Source of the DNA: Ahniella sp.
GTDB lineage: Bacteria > Pseudomonadota > Gammaproteobacteria > Xanthomonadales > Ahniellaceae
Length of the DNA: 64,000 bases
NCBI GenBank assembly: GCA_016712105.1
Contig: JADJRU010000023.1
Coordinates: 9,805-73,804, forward strand
Direction of reading: 5' to 3'
Under the pieces are notes generated by a model. The model made no database searches and was not told where the DNA came from. It was given only the letters and a program-made list of their open reading frames with translations. A program made the position numbers and the translations under genes. Of this stretch, positions 26,812-35,231 are shown in pieces. The first letter of the stretch is position 1, and each line of letters starts with the position of its first letter.

Positions 26812-27980
26812 GGTGCACCGCCCACGCGCAAGCGGCCTTCGATTCCCGCGTCGATGCTGTTGGCGCTGACCAATTCGACCTTGCGACCACTGGCGGTAGC
26901 AGCGAGGCTCTCGCGCAGGCCATCCAATTGACCGATGTCGGGCGCGATGACCAGCACTTCGAGAGCGCCGTTCTGATACGCCACGGACTTCAACACAATC
27001 TGCGAACGTTGTGCCAGATGTGGCGCCACCAGCGCCAACAGGCCAATGCCGCCCTCGGTGGACGAACTGCCCTCGGCCACGCGTAATGCCGACTGCATTT
27101 GCGCAACCGGATTCGGCACGTTCTGGGCACCGGGTACCGCCGACCGATAAGCGGCGACCATACCGTCATTCAACGCAGTGAGCCGATTGTTGCCGCGGAT
27201 CACTTCCAGCCCCATGGCTACCATCGCCACCACCAGCCACGATGCTGCAGCAATGCCGAGCCACCGCCACCAGCTGCGTTGGGTTCGCTCCTGTTTGCCC
27301 GAACTGCGCAAACGTCCGGTCAGCAGGTTGGCGCGACGAGCTCGGGCGTAGTGGCGTGCCAGGATATCGAGTGCGAACTTGCCCGGTTCCCAGTCGATGC
27401 GATTGAACTCGCTGAGTCGCGCGGAGCCGGTTTCCAGAAGGTTCGGCAACTGGCCGCTGTCACAGGCGAACGCCCGTTCGCGCGACAGGCGCACCAGGCT
27501 GCGTCCGCCCAGGTTGAACAGGCATGGCGCATCCGCTTCGGGCAGGCATTCGGCGTCGGGCACCAGCCGGTTCGGAGTGATGCCGCGCAACTTCAGATCT
27601 TCGAGAATCTCATCCAGTGCGGTGCGCGCCATACACAACACCGGCCAGCGTTGGGGGCCACCCTGCTCGACCAGCGCGACGTGGATCTCGTCAACGTTGG
27701 CGGCCAGTTGATCCTCGATCGCGAACGGCGCGGCCTTCTCGGCTTGAGCGCGACTTTTTGCGGCCAGCTCAAGGGTGGCGGAATGCACCAGTTCGGACGG
27801 TACGAGCACATCGATGCTGCCGGCACCCAGCACGGCCTCGGCCGGCAGTTCATAAACACGGCGGGACGCGCCGGTGCGGCCGTCCTTGTCGAAACGCAGG
27901 AACTCCAGCGGCGCGTCCGCGCCGACATAGCGGATCAGGAGCAGATTCGCGAGTTCGCCGCGCTGGATGGCTACCGTCAT
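26808..27980 (-). CDS. gspL: Type II secretion system protein L
   Basis: 390 residues. The cytoplasmic actin-like domain occupies residues 1-245 (LIRYVGADAPLEFLRFDKDG, APFAIEDQLA, NRLVPDAECLP, NLGGRSLVRLS) and binds the GspE ATPase. One membrane helix (WLGIAAASWLVVAMVAMGL, ~250-270) follows, then a periplasmic domain ending GIEGRLRVGGAP that pairs with GspM. It starts 9 nt after the amidohydrolase stop, so it may be transcribed from further upstream. The other gsp genes (C-K, D, E) are not in the window. Confidence 0.92.
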   Translation of the reverse strand: MTVAIQRGELANLLLIRYVGADAPLEFLRFDKDGRTGASRRVYELPAEAVLGAGSIDVLVPSELVHSATLELAAKSRAQAEKAAPFAIEDQLAANVDEIHVALVEQGGPQRWPVLCMARTALDEILEDLKLRGITPNRLVPDAECLPEADAPCLFNLGGRSLVRLSRERAFACDSGQLPNLLETGSARLSEFNRIDWEPGKFALDILARHYARARRANLLTGRLRSSGKQERTQRSWWRWLGIAAASWLVVAMVAMGLEVIRGNNRLTALNDGMVAAYRSAVPGAQNVPNPVAQMQSALRVAEGSSSTEGGIGLLALVAPHLAQRSQIVLKSVAYQNGALEVLVIAPDIGQLDGLRESLAATASGRKVELVSANSIDAGIEGRLRVGGAP

Positions 27981-27989
27981 GATGGCCGG

Positions 27990-29294
27990 TTACGGATCCG
28001 CACGGACCCAGACGCCTGACTTCAGCACATGCGTCGGAGTCTTCAGGATCTTGATGTCCTGGAGCGGATCACCCGATACAGCGACCAGATCCGCGTGGAA
28101 TCCGGGCGCGATCTGTCCGAGTTGATTCTGCTGATCCAGTACTTTGGCGGCTGAAGTGGTTGCCGCACGGATCGCGTCCAGTGGGCTCACACCCACTTCG
28201 ACCATCAGTTCGAATTCCCGCGCGTTGTCGCCATGGGCCGATACGCCAGAGTCGGTACCAAACGCAAACGGCACGCCCATCTTGTAGGCGCGGCCAAATG
28301 TTTCCTTGATGCGCGTGCCCACTTCGATGGCCTTGGGCCGGATGATTTCCGGGAACCAGCCGTCGATCTTCGCCTTGTCCGACGCATAGGCGCCTGCCGA
28401 AAGCGTGGGGACGAGCACGGTGCCTTTTTCCTTCATCAGGCGCATGGTCCGCTCGTCGAGATAACTGCCGTGTTCGATCGTGCGCACGCCACCCATGATG
28501 GCGCGACGGGCGCCTTCGTTGCCGTGGGCATGAGCTGCCACGTGCATGCCGTAGTCTTTTGCCGTGGCCACCACGGCTTCGACTTCTTCGATCGTGAACT
28601 GCGGGTTGTCGGCGCTTTTGGCATACGACAACACGCCGCCGGTCGCGGTGATTTTCACCACGTCGGCACCTTCCTTGTAACGCGAACGCACGGCCTTGCG
28701 AGCTTCATCGACACTGTCGACGACACCCTGCTCCGGGCCCGGATAACCCAGCGCCTGCAGCAGGTTCTGGTTGATGCCATTACGCGGATCGGCATGACCG
28801 CCGGTGCTGGCAATCGACTTGCCGGCGGCGAAGATGCGCGGGCCCTGGACCCAGCCTTGATTGATGGCATTCCGAAGCGAGATCGCCACGCCGTCGGAGG
28901 CACCAAGGTCACGCACGGTGGTGAAGCCCGCACGGACGGTTCGCGACGCGAACACGGTCGAGCGGATCGCAAAATCGGCCGGGTTCAGTCGGAAGCCTTC
29001 GGAGTAACTGTCCTTGCCTTGTTCGCCAGCCAAATGCACGTGAAGATCGATAAAACCCGGCAGGCACGTGGACTGGCGCAAATCGGTCGTACCTGTTGCC
29101 GGTTCGCCAGCCGCCACTTTTTCGACGACAGTGAAACGACCTTGTTCGTGAACCAGACGGAACGGGCCTTCCAGCACGCCGCGCGCCGGATCCAGCAGTC
29201 GTCCGCACAGCACTTCTGCCGCCTGCGCCGCCGGCAGCAAACCTGCCATCAGCACCGCCAGCGAACCAAAGGCACGAACCGGCTGGGCGCGCAT
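27990..29294 (-). CDS. Exported metal-dependent amidohydrolase (imidazolonepropionase-like / Xaa-Pro dipeptidase type)
   Basis: 434 residues from ATG 29294 with a signal peptide (RAQPVRAFGSLAVLMAGLLPAAQAA). Amidohydrolase metal site: FIDLHVHLAGE (HxH), a central carboxylatable Lys in ADVVKITATGG, His in HVAAHAHGNEG and RTIEHGSYLD, and Asp in FGTDSGVSAHGDN. The C-terminal beta-sandwich returns (LGQIAPGFHADLVAVSGDPL). This subgroup includes prolidase-like enzymes acting on carboxy-terminal dipeptides. The substrate is not determined. The start overlaps the upstream gene's stop (TGATG). Confidence 0.87.
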   Translation of the reverse strand: MRAQPVRAFGSLAVLMAGLLPAAQAAEVLCGRLLDPARGVLEGPFRLVHEQGRFTVVEKVAAGEPATGTTDLRQSTCLPGFIDLHVHLAGEQGKDSYSEGFRLNPADFAIRSTVFASRTVRAGFTTVRDLGASDGVAISLRNAINQGWVQGPRIFAAGKSIASTGGHADPRNGINQNLLQALGYPGPEQGVVDSVDEARKAVRSRYKEGADVVKITATGGVLSYAKSADNPQFTIEEVEAVVATAKDYGMHVAAHAHGNEGARRAIMGGVRTIEHGSYLDERTMRLMKEKGTVLVPTLSAGAYASDKAKIDGWFPEIIRPKAIEVGTRIKETFGRAYKMGVPFAFGTDSGVSAHGDNAREFELMVEVGVSPLDAIRAATTSAAKVLDQQNQLGQIAPGFHADLVAVSGDPLQDIKILKTPTHVLKSGVWVRADP

Positions 29295-29794
29295 CACTTC
29301 ACGCGCTCGACTTTGACCGTACTGTTGTAACCCTCGACCTGCAGACGCCACACCCCGGAGAAGCCACGCTTGAGGGTGACCTGCGGGTTGCTGATCGGCG
29401 TGCCGACAACCAGTTTTCCGCCTTCGATCTGGCGCCATTCCTGGCCGTTCTCCAGCGGGAACCGGGTTCTGCCGGACCAACCGTCGAACGAACCACTGAA
29501 TCGGGTCGTGATCTCTTCCGGGCCATCCGGGCGATCGAACATGCCCTTCTCGAACCCGACGCCTTCAGGGCCGGCCGATGCCGTGTCGCCACCGGCCGGC
29601 GCGGAGCCGACCAGGCGCACTTCTTCGCCATTCATCCAGCGATTGAGGTTCGCCAGTTCTTCGGCACTCAGCTTGTCCAGGCCAGAGGCCCGGAAATCGC
29701 GCGCACTCATGCGCTCTTCGATCGGCTGGAATTCGGCCGCGGCAGCAACGCCAACCAGGGCACTCAGGGCTACAGCAAGCAAACGACGCGACAT
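29294..29794 (-). CDS. Hypothetical exported protein
   Basis: 166 residues from ATG 29794 with a signal peptide (SRRLLAVALSALVGVAAAAEF). The mature part starts with FQPIEERMSARDFRASGLDKLSAEELANLNRWM, which looks like a small helical segment common in exported Lysobacterales proteins. It continues with a beta-rich domain (TTRFSGSFDGWSGRTRFPLENGQEWRQ, VTLKRGFSGVWRLQVEGYN) that could bind a ligand or protein. No enzyme motif is seen. It is first in the operon leading to the amidohydrolase and gspLMN. Confidence 0.7.
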   Translation of the reverse strand: MSRRLLAVALSALVGVAAAAEFQPIEERMSARDFRASGLDKLSAEELANLNRWMNGEEVRLVGSAPAGGDTASAGPEGVGFEKGMFDRPDGPEEITTRFSGSFDGWSGRTRFPLENGQEWRQIEGGKLVVGTPISNPQVTLKRGFSGVWRLQVEGYNSTVKVERVK

Positions 29795-29925
29795 GAACAC
29801 CTCGGGATCGGTAACGTCGGGAGTGTAGCCCGCATATTTCCTGAGCCGCAACGCCGACATCGCATAAGCCCATCATTTCGCAAAGAAAACTCTGGAAGAA
29901 TAGGGGCTGAACTTCTGGATCAGGC

Positions 29926-31721
29926 ATGAATCAATCGGGTATGGGCAACTGGTCGGTCAGTTTCGGCGGCGGCGACTTGTCATTTGGCACGCCCACGCCC
30001 GTTCCGGCTGATGAGGCGCTTCTGGCTGCTTCGGGCCGAGCGGTGCCGGTGGGTGAGCACCAGTACCTGTGGTTCGACGATCAGGGGAACCCTCCTGCGC
30101 CCGTCGGCCCGGACGAGGCCCTGTTACTTGGCCAGAGCCCGACTTTCTTGCGCCTGGACGACCACGTGGCCCAGCTGGCGCGGCAACTCGGCGCTCCGGC
30201 CAATGCGATCCAGCCCCTGCTCGCCGGTCTCCTGCAGCGCGGTTTGCTTCGTTCCATCCGAAGTTTGTTGCCGACACGGCAGGCCCGTGTGCCCGACGCG
30301 CCCGCGCCGGTTCAGATCATCCGGACCTGCCGGCGTCCGGCCGGGCTCGGCCGACTGCTCGACAGTCTCCTGAGGGAACAGCAGACCCACGGGCTGACCG
30401 GCCCCCTTTATGTGATCGACGACAGTGGCGATCCGAATGCCGAGGCCCAGACGCGCGAGGCGCTCGCCCGGTTCGCGGCGGCCTCCGGCCGTCCCACCGG
30501 TTTGCTCGACGGCACCACTCGCGAGCGGCTTCTGGCGCCGTGGCGTGCGGGTCTGGACGCAGGACATCAGAGCTGTTTCGACCAGTTGTTGTCGCCCGAG
30601 CGCGCACCGGCAGCAGTGCCCGGCCGTGCCTTCAACTGGGCGCTGTTGCTTGGGGCCGGCGGGACCTTGTCGATTCTGGATGACGACTTCTCCTGCCCTT
30701 GAAGCGGTTTGCCGGTCATCAGCGCGATCTCGAACTGCGCAACAGCACCGCGTATCTGGCTGAGTTCCCGGATCCGGATGATGCCGTCACCCTGGTCGAA
30801 GTCGATCAACCCATCTATGCCGAAGCCCTGCGTCTCCTCGGGCAACCGGCAGCCGCCTTGCTGGCGGAATGGCCGCTGGATGCCGAGAGTTTGGCCGGTT
30901 CCGCGGCCACTGAGCTGTCCTGGCTCAACTCGAAGCGACAGGTCCGTGCGGTCATTCAGGGCACCTATGGCAGTTTTGGTGTGGCATCGGTCCTGCCGGT
31001 CTGTGGCCCGGGTCGACGTACGCTGGGCAACCTCCTGCGCGCGCCGTTCCGGATGGATCGACTGATGGCAGACCCGATTCACCATGGCGTCGAACGGATC
31101 CGGCTGGCCGATCAGGCCGTCAGCTTGCCGTGGCTGATCGATGCGCGCGAGATGGTCCCGCCGAGCAACGCCGCCGGGGTTGCCGAAGACACGCTGTTTG
31201 CGACCTTGTTGCGGCAACTCGACCCGGAAGCCTGTTTTGCGTACGTGCCGAGCCTGATTGGCCATCATCAGATGCAGCGCCAGGACCGTGTCCGCGACTC
31301 GCTACTGCCGATCGGTTTCGGAGCCAATCACTTCCTGGCCCAACAACTGCAGATCGCTCCGCGCGTTTCGGGCGTCGGAGCATCGGCGCGCATGCGTAAC
31401 CTGGTGGACTGGTTCGGCGACTGGGCGGCAATCGATGACCCAGCCTTGAGCCGACTGGCGACACGCTGGTGGAACGAGGAGCGCGCCAATGCCTGCTCCC
31501 GCCTGACCGAAGCACTTGCTTTGGCACCTCAGGCACCGGCCGAGTGGCAGGATTTTGTCCGCCGCATGCGCGCCGCCAATCAGAAGATCGAATTGAGCCT
31601 TGACCCAACCGATCTGGCCAGCTTGCGCCGTGCGATTGCCCAAACGCGCGTGGCGTTGTCGGTTTGGCCCGAACTGTTCGAATGTTTCCGGATCAAGCCG
31701 ATCGAACATCGCCTCGAATGA
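29926..31721 (+). CDS. Glycosyltransferase-like protein with N-terminal helical domain, 1-nt deletion
   Basis: 598 residues after restoring one C in the CCC run 30696-30698, where LDDDFSCP meets LKRFAGHQ. The first ~115 residues contain a segment (PTFLRLDDHVAQLARQLG...LLAGLLQRGLLRS) like the winged-helix or PqqD-type domains that precede peptide-modifying enzymes. Residues ~125-255 look like a GT-A fold: VQIIRTCRRPAGLGRLLDSL, YVIDDSGD, FNWALLLGAGGTLSILDDDF with a DxD-like metal motif. The last ~340 residues continue with no recognised family (GTYGSFGVASVLPV, FRMDRLMADPIHHG, WFGDWAAIDDPAL). No signal peptide is present. The function is a guess at glycosyl transfer. Confidence 0.65.
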
Positions 31722-31943
31722 TCGCCGCAAAACCGCGCGTTCAGACACTCACGGGAGAAGGGGCCGGATGGGGACAGGCTGGCGTCCAGTCTTCTGCTTC
31801 CCTCATCTGCCCTTCGAGGCTGTAGAAAAAGCCGAAACAGCATCGGCGGGACATTTCTGGGGGCGCTTTCCCACCGAACGCCGATCGTTGAATGTGCCCG
31901 TCTGGTGCGGTCACTTTTCCAGCGTTCTTGGACTTTTTCCTGG

Positions 31944-32086
31944 CCCCGCAAGCGGGAGAGAAATTTTGCCCAAGATTTTCGCAGCTTCCGGCATGTTCTC
32001 CCGCAAGCGGGAGAAGAAAATATTGCCTAAAAGATTTTCGCAGCCTGCGGGCATCTTCTCCCGCTTGCGGGAGAAGAAAACAATGC
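31944..32086. repeat. Tandem ~60-nt hairpin repeats
   Basis: About two and a half direct copies of a unit cccgcaagcgggaga-gaaa...attgcc..aagattttcgcagc lie at 31945-31984, 32000-32044 and 32060-32086 (period about 58). Each carries the palindrome cccgc(aa/tt)gcggg. The rest of the 390-nt gap (31722-32112) between the two converging genes holds nothing else recognisable. Confidence 0.75.
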
Positions 32087-32112
32087 TTGAAGATAGGATT
32101 TCCTGGCCTCGT

Positions 32113-32667
32113 TCAGCTCGATGCACCGGCCGCCACGGCCGGTACTTTGGTCGGTGCCGCATCGGCTTCGGCATAGCGCTTCTGAAGAATGCCGACGCGC
32201 TCCACATAAACCTGGGTCTCGGCATACGGCGGCACGGTGTTGTGATACTTCGCCACTGCACCTTCACCCGCGTTGTAAGCGGCCGCAACGAGTTTCACGT
32301 CACCGTCGTAGCGCTTCAGCAGGCCGGCCAGATGTTGCACCCCTGCCTTGATGTTCTGTTCGGGATCAAACGCGTTCGTGACGCCGTACATGCCGGCTGT
32401 GCCTGGCATCAGCTGCATCAAGCCCTGCGCACCTTTGCGCGACAGTGCCTCGGGATTGAACGCCGATTCGGCATGGATGATCGCGCGCACCAGCGCTTGA
32501 TCGACACCATGTTCAGTGGCCGCCGTGGCGATGGTCTTGGCGTAATCGACGATATTCAGCCGGGTTGCTGTCCAGTTGACGGAAGAATCCAGCCGGCAGG
32601 CCGGGCAGCCGCCGACTTCCACCGCTACATAGGCTCGGCCGCGGGGCGGCTTCGATGAAAACTCCAT
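32113..32667 (-). CDS. Lytic transglycosylase, SLT domain
   Basis: 184 residues from ATG 32667 with GAGGA 7 nt upstream; a longer frame upstream would overlap miaB antisense. The SLT domain has catalytic Glu in AIIHAESAFNPEALSRKGAQ, followed by GLMQLMPGTAGMYGV and AAAYNAGEGAVAKY. A CPAC motif near residue 25 is unusual and there is no obvious signal peptide, so localisation is unclear. It is divergent from miaB across about 160 nt. Confidence 0.82.
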   Translation of the reverse strand: MEFSSKPPRGRAYVAVEVGGCPACRLDSSVNWTATRLNIVDYAKTIATAATEHGVDQALVRAIIHAESAFNPEALSRKGAQGLMQLMPGTAGMYGVTNAFDPEQNIKAGVQHLAGLLKRYDGDVKLVAAAYNAGEGAVAKYHNTVPPYAETQVYVERVGILQKRYAEADAAPTKVPAVAAGASS

Positions 32668-32826
32668 CGCCAATTCCTCGTTGGGCCGGGCTTGGACCGG
32701 TCCCCTGACCGATAGTTTCCCAGATTCAGCCCGAAAAAAGCCAGTCTTGTCGCTTGACAAGTGTCCCGGTGATCTGTCGGGACCGCTATACTCCGCGCCC
32801 TTTCGCCTCACCCCCCAGGATCTGCC

Positions 32827-34078
32827 ATGAGCGGCAAACTGCTGATCAAGACCCACGGTTGCCAGATGAACGAGTACGACTCGAGCAAAATGGCCGACGT
32901 GCTCAAGGCATCACACGACCTGGAGCTGACCGAGGACGAAGCCGAGGCGGATGTGATTCTGATCAACACCTGTTCGATTCGCGAAAAGGCGCAGGACAAG
33001 GTGTTTTCCCAACTCGGCCGCTGGAAACAGCTCAAGAAGGACAAACCGCACCTGGTCATTGGCGTCGGTGGCTGCGTGGCCTCCCAGGAGGGCGAAGCCA
33101 TCATCGAACGCGCGCCGTATGTCGATCTGGTGTTCGGCCCGCAAACGCTGCACCGCCTGCCACAGATGATCGAGGCCAAGCGCGAAACGAAGCGGCCTCA
33201 GGTCGACATCAGTTTTCCGGAAGTCGAAAAATTCGACTATCTGCCAACGCCCAAAGTGGACGGCGCCAGCGCGTTCGTGTCGATCATGGAAGGTTGTTCG
33301 AAATATTGCTCGTTCTGCGTGGTGCCCTACACCCGCGGGGAGGAAGTGTCGCGCCGGTTCGATGACGTGATGACCGAAGTGCGGGCACTGGCAAACCAGG
33401 GTGTGCGGGAGATCTATCTGCTCGGCCAGAACGTCAACGCCTACCAGGGGCGAAATGGACGATGGCGAGATGGCCGACCTGACCTTGTTGATCGAAGCCA
33501 TTGCCGCGATCCCGGCGATCGGCCGGATCCGCTTCACCACCTCGCACCCGCTGGAATTCAACGATCGCCTGATCGAAGCCTACGCACGGATCCCGAAACT
33601 CGCGAACTTCTTGCATCTGCCCGTGCAATCCGGCTCCGACCGCATCCTCACGGCGATGAAACGAAACCACACGGTCATGGAATACAAGCAGAAGATGCGC
33701 AAGTTGCGCGCGCTGCGACCGGACATCTGCATCTCGACCGACATCATCGTCGGCTTCCCCGGCGAGACCGACAAGGATTTCGAGTCGACGATGAAACTGG
33801 TCGAGGAGATCGGCTTCGACCAGAGTTTCACGTTCATCTACTCGCGCCGTCCGGGCACGCCTGCGGCCAGCCTGCTGGACGACACCCCGCCGGAGGTCAA
33901 GAGTCAGCGACTCGCCCACCTGCAGGCGACGATCAACGCGCAGGCCACGCGTATCTCAAAGTCGATGGTCGGTAACGCGCGTTTGATCGGCGAGTTCGTC
34001 GACGTCGAAGTCACCGAGGCGATGACGAACTCGCTGCGCGGCCGTATTGTCACGCTGGACGAAAAAGACGCTGCCTGA
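32827..34078 (+). CDS. miaB: tRNA-2-methylthio-N6-dimethylallyladenosine synthase, frameshifted and with shortened TRAM domain
   Basis: 416 residues after removing one G from GGGG 33447-33450, which restores NAYQGEMDDGEMADL. It methylthiolates i6A37 of tRNAs. N-terminal cluster cysteines lie in THGCQMNEYD, NTCSIREKA and GGCVASQEG; the radical-SAM CxxxCxxC is GCSKYCSFC. FPGETDKDF and PGTPAASLLDD are typical. At the end SKSMVG runs directly into NARLIGEFVDVEV, whereas the family normally has about 33 residues between (VEG...GRTENNRVVNF), so half of the TRAM RNA-binding domain is missing. AGGA precedes the ATG. Confidence 0.9.
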
Positions 34079-34082
34079 GGAC

Positions 34083-35213
34083 TCAGTCCCCGGCAGGTTT
34101 GGGCATCAAGCGCAGAATCCGTCCTTTGCTCTCGGTCAGCACGTACAGCGCGCCATCCGGCCCGGCGCGCACGTCGCGCACCCGATCGTTCATGCCGGCG
34201 AGCAACCGTTCTTCGTGTACGACCTTGCCGTTCTCGAGTTCGAGGCGCACGAGCAGCGCGAACTTCAGTGAACCGACAAACAGGTCGCCCTGCCAGGGGC
34301 CAGCACGTTCGTCCGTCAGGAACGCCATGCCACTCGGCGCAATCGACGGTACCCAGTAATAAAGCGGCGGCGCCATGCCTTCCTTCTCGCTGCCCTCGCC
34401 GATATCGCCACCACTGTATTCGCGGCCGTAAGTGACGACCGGCCAGCCGTAGTTGCTGCCCGCCTCGATGACATTGATTTCGTCACCACCCATCGGACCA
34501 TGTTCGTGCACCCACAGTTGACCGGTGGCCGGATGGATGGCCGCGCCTTGAGGGTTGCGGTGGCCGTAACTGAATACCGCATCGTTCGCCCGACCCTTGC
34601 CGCGGAATGGATTCGACTCCGGTGTCTTGCCATCGCGATCGATCCGCACGACTTTGCCGATGCTGTTGTCGAGTTCCTGAGCCTTGTCGCGATATTGATT
34701 ACGCTCACCCAAGGTCACGTACAACAACCCATCCGGCGCAAAGGCCAGTCGTGAGCCAAAATGGAATCCGTTGTCGAGTGGCGGGTCCTGCCGGAAGATG
34801 ATTTTCTTGTCGGTCAGCTGATCACCATCGAGCACCGCACGCATGACAGCAGTATGTGCACCATTACGACCCGAGGCCGCATACGACAGGAAAATCGTGC
34901 GGTTCTCGGCAAATTTCGGGTCGAGCACAACATCAAGCAGTCCACCCTGACCTTGGGCATGGACCGAGGGCACGCCCTTGATCGGTTCACCGGCCGTGCC
35001 ATCTGCCGCGACGATTCGAAGTTTGCCTGGCCGCTCGGTCACCAGCATCCGACCATCGGGCAGAAACGCCAGACTCCATGGGGAGTTCAGACCTTCCGTG
35101 ACCACTGTTACATCAATTTTTCCTTGTTCGCTGTCGATGGCGCCGGGAATACTGTCGGCTGCCGAACAACCCGTAGACATCCCGATGACTGCCCAGATGA
35201 AAAGATGACGCAT
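34083..35213 (-). CDS. PQQ-dependent aldose sugar dehydrogenase-like lipoprotein
   Basis: 376 residues. The lipobox MSTGCSAAD gives a lipidated Cys at residue 16. The six-bladed propeller of the soluble glucose dehydrogenase (Asd/YliI) family is visible: GLNSPWSLAFLPDGRMLVTER, QGQGGLLDVVLDPKF, FHFGSRLAFAPDGLLYVTLGER, GHRNPQGAAIHPATGQLWVHEHGP, GWPVVTYGREYSG and the terminal RDVRAGPDGALYVLTES. It oxidises aldoses with PQQ in the periplasm. Its start is only 18 nt from the divergent TonB receptor start, so the two genes must share control sequences. Confidence 0.9.
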   Translation of the reverse strand: MRHLFIWAVIGMSTGCSAADSIPGAIDSEQGKIDVTVVTEGLNSPWSLAFLPDGRMLVTERPGKLRIVAADGTAGEPIKGVPSVHAQGQGGLLDVVLDPKFAENRTIFLSYAASGRNGAHTAVMRAVLDGDQLTDKKIIFRQDPPLDNGFHFGSRLAFAPDGLLYVTLGERNQYRDKAQELDNSIGKVVRIDRDGKTPESNPFRGKGRANDAVFSYGHRNPQGAAIHPATGQLWVHEHGPMGGDEINVIEAGSNYGWPVVTYGREYSGGDIGEGSEKEGMAPPLYYWVPSIAPSGMAFLTDERAGPWQGDLFVGSLKFALLVRLELENGKVVHEERLLAGMNDRVRDVRAGPDGALYVLTESKGRILRLMPKPAGD

Positions 35214-35231
35214 GTCCCGCTCCGAAGTGTC

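Noticed and set aside
30699..31721. Independent gene starting at TTG 30699
   Set aside because: No ribosome site, and the sequence continues the glycosyltransferase-like protein after one restored base.
32754..32792. TTGACA ... TATACT as a sigma-70 promoter for miaB
   Set aside because: The two hexamers are 27 nt apart, about 10 too many; a -35 at the proper distance is not recognisable, so I do not claim a promoter.
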